Below are positions 58,508-64,000 of a stretch of DNA of 64,000 bases, one piece after another. Location of the stretch: NCBI GenBank assembly GCA_002412425.1, contig DHVB01000062.1, positions 1 through 64,000 of the forward strand, read 5' to 3'. A program made the translations under genes and the position numbers. Source of the stretch: Bacteroidales bacterium UBA5219. GTDB taxonomy: Bacteria; Bacteroidota; Bacteroidia; Bacteroidales; ML635J-15. The notes beneath the pieces are model-generated. The model had not been told where the DNA came from and did no database searches. It saw only the letters and a list, made by a program, of their open reading frames with translations. The first letter of the stretch is position 1. Each line of letters starts with the position of its first letter.

Positions 58508-58951
58508 TTATTTTTTAATTGGTGATTGTCCTTTTACAGAAATCCCCATACTTCTAGCTGTGCCTGCAACCATACTCATTGCTGAATCTAATGTGAAAGC
58601 ATTTAAGTCAACCATTTTAGCTTCTGCAATAGCTTTAACTTGATCCCAAGTTACTGAACCAACTTTATTTCTATTTGGTTCTGCAGAGCCTTTGTTAACT
58701 TTTGATTGCTCTAACAATTGAATCGCAACCGGTGGAGTCTTTACGATAAAATCAAAAGATTTATCACTATAATAAGTGATAATCACAGGTAAAACTTTAC
58801 CTACTTGATCTTGGGTTCTACCATTAAATTGTTTGCAGAACTCCATGATATTTAAACCTTTTGATCCTAAAGCAGGACCCAAGGGTGGAGATGGATTTGC
58901 GGCACCACCTTTAACTTGTAGTTTAATAAAACCACTAATTTGTTTTGCCAT
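58508..58951 (-). CDS. rplK: Ribosomal protein uL11
   Basis: This 147-aa protein binds the GTPase-associated region of 23S rRNA. It has [19 protein letters not shown] and the signature [20 protein letters not shown]. It follows nusG by 23 nt. Confidence 0.98.
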   Translation of the reverse strand: MAKQISGFIKLQVKGGAANPSPPLGPALGSKGLNIMEFCKQFNGRTQDQVGKVLPVIITYYSDKSFDFIVKTPPVAIQLLEQSKVNKGSAEPNRNKVGSVTWDQVKAIAEAKMVDLNAFTLDSAMSMVAGTARSMGISVKGQSPIKK

Positions 58952-58974
58952 AAACTTTTTTTCTTAATAAAAGA

Positions 58975-59520
58975 TTACTCTTTTTCAACTTGTATGAATC
59001 GAAGTTCTAGTGGAGTTCTACGACCAAAAATCTTAACCATTACTTTCACTTTTTTCTTCTCATCATACACTTCTTCTATCACACCACTAAAACCGCTAAA
59101 TGGACCATCGATAACCTTTACTGGTTCTCCAACATAAAAGAGCATATTTACCTCTTCATCACTCTCAGCTAGCTCGTCAACTTTTCCAAGTATTCTAGCT
59201 ACCTCATCATTTCGCAAAGGTATTGCGTGTCCATCTTGGGTTTTTAAAAAACCAATTACTCCGCTTACATTTTTTATACTGTGCTCTATTTCACCGTCTA
59301 AAGCAGCATGTATCAAAATATAACCTGGAAAAAAATTTCTTTCCTTTGTAATAGGTTTTCCATTTCTGACCTGATAAACTTTTTCTGTCGGTATAAGAAC
59401 CTGAGAAACTTGATCTTGTAGTCCAAGCCTAGCAATCTCTGCTTCAAGGTATTCTTTTACCTTTTTCTCTTTTCCGCTAAGAGCTCTAACAACATACCAT
59501 TTTTTTTCAATCTCTGACAT
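58975..59520 (-). CDS. nusG: Transcription termination/antitermination factor NusG
   Basis: This factor binds RNA polymerase and links it to Rho or the ribosome. The NGN domain begins KKWYVVRALSGKEKKVKEYL and includes FFPGYILIHA; the KOW domain has VIDGPFSGFSGVI. ATG 59520 is preferred over TTG 59529. It lies 17 nt after secE. Confidence 0.96.
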   Translation of the reverse strand: MSEIEKKWYVVRALSGKEKKVKEYLEAEIARLGLQDQVSQVLIPTEKVYQVRNGKPITKERNFFPGYILIHAALDGEIEHSIKNVSGVIGFLKTQDGHAIPLRNDEVARILGKVDELAESDEEVNMLFYVGEPVKVIDGPFSGFSGVIEEVYDEKKKVKVMVKIFGRRTPLELRFIQVEKE

Positions 59521-59537
59521 ATCCGACAAAATTAGGT

Positions 59538-59732
59538 TTAATAAAATATGCCGTAAATAACTTCGAGAAGATTTTTAAAACTATAATCCATCACGAAGAT
59601 AATTAGGGCAAATATTAAGGAAGCAACCATAACCACAACTGCACTGCCCTGAAGTTCTGACCATTTGGGCCAAGTAACTTTATGAACTAGTTCGTTGTAA
59701 GTATCTTTGAAATATTCTTTAATTTTTCTCAT
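59538..59732 (-). CDS. secE: Preprotein translocase subunit SecE
   Basis: This short 64-aa form has a single membrane helix (VVVMVASLIFALIIFVMDYS) preceded by the conserved amphipathic segment ELVHKVTWPKWSEL. It stabilises SecY in the Sec channel. It lies between tRNA-Trp and nusG, the usual order. Confidence 0.95.
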   Translation of the reverse strand: MRKIKEYFKDTYNELVHKVTWPKWSELQGSAVVVMVASLIFALIIFVMDYSFKNLLEVIYGIFY

Positions 59733-59748
59733 CTTAATATCTCGTTTG

Positions 59749-59821
59749 CACGGGAGGAGCGACTCGAACGCCCGACACCTAGTTTTGGAGACTAGTGCTC
59801 TACCAACTGAGCTACACCCGT
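59749..59821 (-). tRNA. tRNA-Trp (CCA anticodon)
   Basis: On the minus strand it starts ACGGGTGTAGCTCAG. The anticodon stem CTAGT/ACTAG encloses the loop CTCCAAA, anticodon CCA. The T arm has GTTCGAGT. The 3' CCA end is not encoded. One T-T mismatch lies in the acceptor stem. Confidence 0.95.
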
Positions 59822-59871
59822 AGAAAGAAGAAGCAAGGAAAACCTCGCTTCATCTATCATATTGGTTTTAA

Positions 59872-61059
59872 TTATTCAATAATTTCAGTAATTTGTCCTG
59901 CTCCAACTGTTCTACCACCTTCACGGATAGCAAAACGAAGACCTACGTTACAAGCTACTGGGTAAATTAATTCAACTTCAATTGAAACATTATCACCAGG
60001 CATAACCATTTGAACGCCTTCTGGTAAATGAATTTCACCAGTAATATCTAATGTTCTCAAGAAGAATTGTGGACGATATTTATCGTGGAAAGGAGTGTGA
60101 CGACCACCTTCTTCTTTTTTCAAGATATAAACTTCAGCTTTAAATCTTGTATGTGGTTTAATTGTTCCTGGTTGTGCAATTACTTGACCTCTTTTAACTT
60201 CGTCTTTATCAACACCACGAAGTAATAGACCAACGTTATCACCAGCTTCGCCTCTGTCTAATATTTTACGGAACATTTCAACTCCTGTAACAACAGTTTT
60301 GCGAGCTTCTTCACCTAAACCGATAATATGAACTTCGTTACCTGTATTGATAACGCCAGTTTCGATACGACCAGTAGCAACTGTACCACGACCTGTAATA
60401 GAGAATACGTCTTCAACAGGCATTAAGAATGGTTTTTCGTTATCACGTGGAGGAATTGGAATCCAAGTATCAACAGCTTCCATTAATTCCATAACTTTGT
60501 CTTCCCATTGTGGTTCACCATTTAATGCACCTAATGCAGAACCTCTAATAACTGGACAATCATCACCTTCAAAACCGTAGAAATTCAATAAATCACGAAC
60601 TTCCATTTCAACTAATTCTAAAAGTTCTTCGTCATCAACTAAGTCAACTTTGTTCAAGAATACTACAATTCTTGGAACGTTTACCTGACGAGCTAAAAGG
60701 ATATGCTCACGAGTTTGAGGCATAGGTCCATCAGTTGCAGCAACAACTATAATAGCTCCGTCCATTTGAGCAGCACCTGTAACCATGTTTTTAACGTAGT
60801 CAGCGTGACCAGGACAGTCAACGTGTGCATAGTGACGTGATACAGTTTGGTATTCAACATGTGAAGTATTAATAGTAATACCTCTTTCTTTTTCTTCTGG
60901 AGCATTGTCAATAGAATCAAAGCTCTTTACAGCCGACAAACCTTTTTTTCCTAAAACTGTTGTAATAGCAGCAGTTAAGGTGGTTTTACCATGGTCAACG
61001 TGACCAATTGTACCAATATTTACGTGCGGTTTCGACCTATCAAATTTTTCTTTAGCCAT
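59872..61059 (-). CDS. tuf: Elongation factor Tu
   Basis: This GTPase brings aminoacyl-tRNA to the ribosome. The 395 aa begin [19 protein letters not shown] and include the P-loop [20 protein letters not shown] and [11 protein letters not shown], with the C-terminal [17 protein letters not shown]. It is complete and normal. tRNA genes flank it on both sides. A second EF-Tu-like start lies at the left end of the window. Confidence 0.99.
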   Translation of the reverse strand: MAKEKFDRSKPHVNIGTIGHVDHGKTTLTAAITTVLGKKGLSAVKSFDSIDNAPEEKERGITINTSHVEYQTVSRHYAHVDCPGHADYVKNMVTGAAQMDGAIIVVAATDGPMPQTREHILLARQVNVPRIVVFLNKVDLVDDEELLELVEMEVRDLLNFYGFEGDDCPVIRGSALGALNGEPQWEDKVMELMEAVDTWIPIPPRDNEKPFLMPVEDVFSITGRGTVATGRIETGVINTGNEVHIIGLGEEARKTVVTGVEMFRKILDRGEAGDNVGLLLRGVDKDEVKRGQVIAQPGTIKPHTRFKAEVYILKKEEGGRHTPFHDKYRPQFFLRTLDITGEIHLPEGVQMVMPGDNVSIEVELIYPVACNVGLRFAIREGGRTVGAGQITEIIE

Positions 61060-61120
61060 GGCTTAAAAATATTAAATATTAATAATTAAACTTTTTTTAA
61101 TTTATACTTACAAAAAATTG

Positions 61121-61192
<72 letters not shown>

Positions 61193-61198
61193 ACCTTC

Positions 61199-61272
<74 letters not shown>

Positions 61273-61286
61273 AACCTAAGTGTTAG

Positions 61287-61369
61287 TGGGGGGAGAAGGA
61301 TTCGAACCTCCGAAGTCGTTCGACAACAGATTTACAGTCTGCCCCAGTTGGCCACTTTGGTATCCCCCC
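61287..61369 (-). tRNA. tRNA-Tyr (GTA anticodon)
   Basis: The 83-nt length and long variable arm mark a type II tRNA. The anticodon stem CAGA/TCTG encloses CTGTAAA, anticodon GTA. The acceptor stem GGGGGGA/TCCCCCC is perfect. Confidence 0.95.
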
Positions 61370-61381
61370 AAGAAATCTTGG

Positions 61382-61454
61382 AGCCGATGAACGGACTCGA
61401 ACCGCCGACCGGCTGATTACAAATCAGCTGCTCTACCAACTGAGCTACATCGGC
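61382..61454 (-). tRNA. tRNA-Thr (TGT anticodon)
   Basis: The anticodon stem GCTGA/TCAGC encloses TTTGTAA, anticodon TGT. The acceptor stem GCCGATG/CATCGGC is perfect. The next bases spell CCA, unlike the other tRNAs here, which may be chance. Confidence 0.95.
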
Positions 61455-61513
61455 CAAAATATAAATTAATTCATACTTTTTAAAGAACATCTTTTTACTT
61501 ACGAAAAAGGTCT

Positions 61514-61545
61514 GCAAATTTATGAATTATTTATTTCTTTCCAAA
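61514..61545 (-). promoter_or_regulatory. Promoter of the tRNA-tuf-secE-nusG-ribosomal cluster
   Basis: On the minus strand, TTTG (61542-61545) and TAAATTTGC (61514-61522) are 19 nt apart, a good Bacteroidota promoter, about 60 nt before the first tRNA. Confidence 0.6.
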
Positions 61546-61576
61546 ATTTTTTAATTATTTTTTTAATTATTTTTAA

Positions 61577-61873
61577 TTATCTTAATTTTTCTTTATACTT
61601 TTTCAACTGGCGACGTAACGCAACCGTTGCTAAATCTACAGATTCTTCAAAAGTACTTTTTTGACGTTTTGCAAAAATATCTTTAGCATATGGGACATTT
61701 ATTTTGATTTCTGCCACTTTATTGTCCTTTGTTTCCGAATTTTCTAAGCGTAAAACGACTTCTGCATCGATAATATTGTCTGCAACTTGACTTAATTTGC
61801 CAACTTTGTTCTCAATATAAGCGATTAATTTTTTATCCGCATCAAAACGAACTGATTGAATTTTAATATCCAT
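61577..61873 (-). CDS. hpf: Ribosome hibernation promoting factor (short form)
   Basis: This 98-aa protein has the HPF/RaiA fold: MDIKIQSVRFDADKKLIAYI at the start, a basic face near AEIKINVPYAKDIFAKRQK, and the EESVDLATVALRRQLKKYKE helix. It binds idle ribosomes and blocks tRNA and mRNA sites. The short form lacks the dimerisation domain. It follows the Xer recombinase gene by 18 nt. Confidence 0.93.
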   Translation of the reverse strand: MDIKIQSVRFDADKKLIAYIENKVGKLSQVADNIIDAEVVLRLENSETKDNKVAEIKINVPYAKDIFAKRQKSTFEESVDLATVALRRQLKKYKEKLR

Positions 61874-61891
61874 ATTGTAGTCCTTTCTTTT

Positions 61892-62779
61892 TTATTGTGC
61901 TCTCGGATGAGCTTGTTTATAAATAGTTTTAATTTTTGAAAATGTATTATGTGTATAAACTTGTGTTGCCGCTAAACTTGTATGTCCTAATAATTCTTTT
62001 ATTGAATTCAAATCTGCACCATTGTTCAACATGTGAGTAGCAAAACTATGTCGCAACACGTGAGGAGAACGTTTCTCTAATTGACTTACTAATCCTAAAT
62101 AATGTTGAATTTTTCTGTAAACGAAATTTGGATACATTTTTTCGCCTTTATCGGTAACAAATATAAAATCTTTTGCTTCACATGAAAAACCAAAATCACT
62201 TTTTTGAGAAACGTACAATTTATACATATTATTAATATAGGTATTAAATGGCACTATTCTTTCCTTATTTCCTTTTCCTAAAATTTTTATATTGCCCCTA
62301 GAAACATCAATATCTATATGCTTTAAATTTATCAATTCTGAAAGACGCATTCCAGTATTATAAAAAAGCTCAATCATAAACCTATCTCTAATACCAAAAA
62401 AGTCATCTGAAAACAAACTAGCATTATCTAAATTGTTCATTTGATTTTCTTGAACAAACTCTGGCAATCTTTTTTTAGCCTTTGGTAACACTATTTTTAG
62501 CATAGGGTTTTTAGAAATATGTCCAAATTTCATTAAATATTTCACGTAAGATTTTAAGCTCGACACTTTCCTATTAATGCTAACTGCTGATAATCCTTGT
62601 TCTGACAAAGATGCTATCCAAGCTCTAATTTTTTGATATTCGGGATTTAATTCATCATCATTTGATTCTACAAATACAAAATTACGAAACTGAATTAAAT
62701 CTGTTTCGTAAGAATTTATTGTATGTTCAGAAAGCCGTTTCTCGTAACGGATATATTTAATGAAATTATTAATATTCAT
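61892..62779 (-). CDS. Tyrosine recombinase XerC/XerD
   Basis: This 295-aa recombinase resolves chromosome dimers at dif. The N-terminal SAM-like core-binding domain precedes the catalytic residues: Arg in NTGMRLSELINL, the HxxR box in HVLRHSFATHML, His in LLGHTSLAATQVYTH, and the Tyr nucleophile in the same segment. The order rpsU-xer-hpf-tuf recurs in Bacteroidota, so this is a housekeeping enzyme and not an integron integrase. XerC and XerD cannot be told apart by eye. Confidence 0.93.
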   Translation of the reverse strand: MNINNFIKYIRYEKRLSEHTINSYETDLIQFRNFVFVESNDDELNPEYQKIRAWIASLSEQGLSAVSINRKVSSLKSYVKYLMKFGHISKNPMLKIVLPKAKKRLPEFVQENQMNNLDNASLFSDDFFGIRDRFMIELFYNTGMRLSELINLKHIDIDVSRGNIKILGKGNKERIVPFNTYINNMYKLYVSQKSDFGFSCEAKDFIFVTDKGEKMYPNFVYRKIQHYLGLVSQLEKRSPHVLRHSFATHMLNNGADLNSIKELLGHTSLAATQVYTHNTFSKIKTIYKQAHPRAQ

Positions 62780-62858
62780 ATTAATTTAATTATCACTACC
62801 AAGAAATCTATTAATTAATACGAATGTTTTAATTAAAAGTTACATTAAATGTGAATTT

Positions 62859-63056
62859 TTAATTATTTTCTTGCATTGTTAACAAACGTTGAACATAGCG
62901 TGCGCGAATCATTTGTTGACGCTTTGTTACTGAAGGTTTTTCAAAAGCTTGACGTCTTCTTAATTCTTTTACAACGCCTGTTTTTTCATATTTTCTTTTA
63001 AAACGTTTCAAGGCTCTGTCAATGTTTTCGCCGTCTTTTACTGGTACAATAATCAT
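62859..63056 (-). CDS. rpsU: Ribosomal protein bS21
   Basis: This 65-aa small-subunit protein starts MIIVPVKDGENIDRALKRFK and has the basic run LRRRQAFEKPSVTKRQQ. It sits near the 3' end of 16S rRNA. It has its own strong promoter upstream. Confidence 0.97.
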   Translation of the reverse strand: MIIVPVKDGENIDRALKRFKRKYEKTGVVKELRRRQAFEKPSVTKRQQMIRARYVQRLLTMQENN

Positions 63057-63107
63057 TGTTATTATTTTTTATTTAAACTTATTTTTATTTCTTTTAAATT
63101 TTGGACT

Positions 63108-63139
63108 GCAAAAATATACAATTTATATTATTTAACAAA
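63108..63139 (-). promoter_or_regulatory. Promoter of rpsU
   Basis: On the minus strand, TTTG (63136-63139) and TATATTTTTGC (63108-63118) are 17 nt apart. This is the best match to the Bacteroidota -33/-7 consensus in the window. Confidence 0.7.
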
Positions 63140-63227
63140 CTTTTTCAACTAATATTTTTGTAATTTTCATATTAGGACTTTTTGCATTAAAAATCATTTT
63201 TTTGCTTCATTCTTATCATAACTAATG

Positions 63228-63237
63228 TTATTTTTGC
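63228..63237 (+). promoter_or_regulatory. -7 promoter box of the phosphoglucosamine mutase gene
   Basis: TTATTTTTGC ends 15 nt before the ATG at 63253, predicting a very short leader. Confidence 0.5.
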
Positions 63238-63252
63238 ATAAAATTAAAAAGA

Positions 63253-64000
63253 ATGACTTTAATAAAATCTATTTCTGGAATTAGAGGTACTATAGGAGGT
63301 TTCGCTGGCGAAAACTTAACTCCAATTGATATTGTAAAATTTATAACTGCCTATTCGTTGTGGCAAAAAGAAACAAACCCAAAAGCTAAAACAATAGTTG
63401 TTGGTCGTGATGCTCGTCCTTCTGGCAAAATGGTTGAAAATATTGTAGTTTCAGTTTTTAATTCTTTGGGTTTTGATGTTATTAATATTGGCTTAGCCAC
63501 AACTCCCACAACAGAATTTGCTGTAATAAACGAAAAAGCTGATGGCGGAATAATTATAACTGCCAGCCACAATCCTAAAAATTGGAACGCACTTAAACTT
63601 TTGAATAATAAAGGCGAGTTTTTAAGTGCTAGCGAAGGACAAAGAATTTTAGAACTTGCAGAAACTGCAAATGCGGAATTTGCTCAAGTTGATGATTTAG
63701 GAAAAACTACAAAACTTAGAAATTACGAAAATCTACATATTGATTCTATTCTAAAGCTAAAATTAGTAAACAAAGAATTAATAAAAGCTGCTGATTTTAC
63801 AGTTGCTATAGATTGTGTAAACTCTGTTGGAGGCTTTGCTATTCCAAAATTATTAAAAAGTTTAGGTGTAAAAAATATTATTGAGCTTTATTGTACCCCA
63901 AATGGTCAGTTTCCACATAATCCAGAGCCGTTACCAGAACATCTTACAGAAATTAGCAATCTTATAAAAGAAAAAAATGCAGATGTTGGTTTTGTTGTTG
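63253..64000 (+). CDS. glmM: Phosphoglucosamine mutase, 5' part (cut by the window end)
   Basis: The gene is open to the window edge (about 249 codons). MTLIKSISGIRGTIGG is the usual start of this family in Bacteroidota, and the active-site serine lies in ITASHNPKNWNALK. The enzyme converts glucosamine 6-phosphate to the 1-phosphate for cell-wall precursor synthesis. A related phosphomannomutase or phosphoglucomutase cannot be excluded without the C-terminal half. Confidence 0.85.
   Translation, partial: MTLIKSISGIRGTIGGFAGENLTPIDIVKFITAYSLWQKETNPKAKTIVVGRDARPSGKMVENIVVSVFNSLGFDVINIGLATTPTTEFAVINEKADGGIIITASHNPKNWNALKLLNNKGEFLSASEGQRILELAETANAEFAQVDDLGKTTKLRNYENLHIDSILKLKLVNKELIKAADFTVAIDCVNSVGGFAIPKLLKSLGVKNIIELYCTPNGQFPHNPEPLPEHLTEISNLIKEKNADVGFVV

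Noticed and set aside
61892..62779. Xer-type gene as the integron integrase for the cassette-like array
   Set aside because: It sits in the conserved rpsU-xer-hpf-tuf neighbourhood about 47 kb from the array and shows no integron-integrase-specific insertion that I can see.

Overview
The window looks like an AT-rich Bacteroidota chromosome, probably near Bacteroidales or a related marine or anaerobic lineage. This rests on several signs: Bacteroidota -7 promoter boxes (TATATTTTTGC type), no Shine-Dalgarno sequences, C-terminal type IX secretion (T9SS) sorting domains, DUF3467 directly after rpoC, a split ATP synthase locus (atpB-E-F-H-A-G without atpD/atpC), and an AtpB with a signal peptide.

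Region 1 (1-15.1 kb) is accessory, with every gene on the + strand. It opens with the edge of an EF-Tu-like gene on the minus strand. Next is a defence operon: an EcoEI-type type I restriction subunit (hsdR), a fused methylase/half-specificity protein (hsdMS), then kwaA and kwaB of the Kiwa anti-phage system, joined by an ATGA stop/start overlap. An ABC exporter pair and two secreted subtilisin-like proteases follow, each with a small partner: an outer-membrane barrel and a PrcB-like lipoprotein. These blocks are separated by long inverted-repeat elements at about 6594, 8349, 11076 and 14962. They share an architecture (outer AAC box, 9-13 bp outer stem, 6-8 bp inner stem, about 70 nt loop, matching stems, CGTT box), while the outer-stem sequence differs but stays complementary. 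That is what integron attC sites look like, so the region reads as a gene-cassette array. A second repeat family brackets the restriction/Kiwa operon.

Region 2 (15.5-22.1 kb) holds two unknown secreted proteins, folC, a membrane-anchored degenerate-GH3/beta-lactamase-fold hydrolase, and a small outer-membrane barrel.

Region 3 (22.2-28.3 kb, minus strand) is the operon bactofilin-atpZ-(4-TM protein)-atpB-atpE-atpF-atpH-atpA-atpG, with a terminator-like hairpin between atpE and atpF.

Region 4 (29-45.6 kb, plus strand) holds rplM-rpsI-rpsB-tsf, miaB, a large T9SS-secreted protein split by a 7-bp tandem duplication, a phosphoesterase, a TrmH-family methyltransferase, a DUF2490 protein, dxs, and a TPR/PD40/OmpA/SPOR envelope protein. 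One minus-strand membrane protein lies in the middle.

Region 5 (45.6-63.1 kb, minus strand) is the core information-processing cluster: rpsU, a Xer recombinase, hpf, tRNA-Thr(TGT), tRNA-Tyr, tRNA-Gly, tRNA-Thr(GGT), tuf, tRNA-Trp, secE, nusG, rplK, rplA, rplJ, rplL, rpoB, rpoC, a DUF3467 protein, a lipoprotein and dnaG. The window ends inside a plus-strand phosphoglucosamine mutase gene. No rRNA, CRISPR array, transposase or integron integrase is visible.
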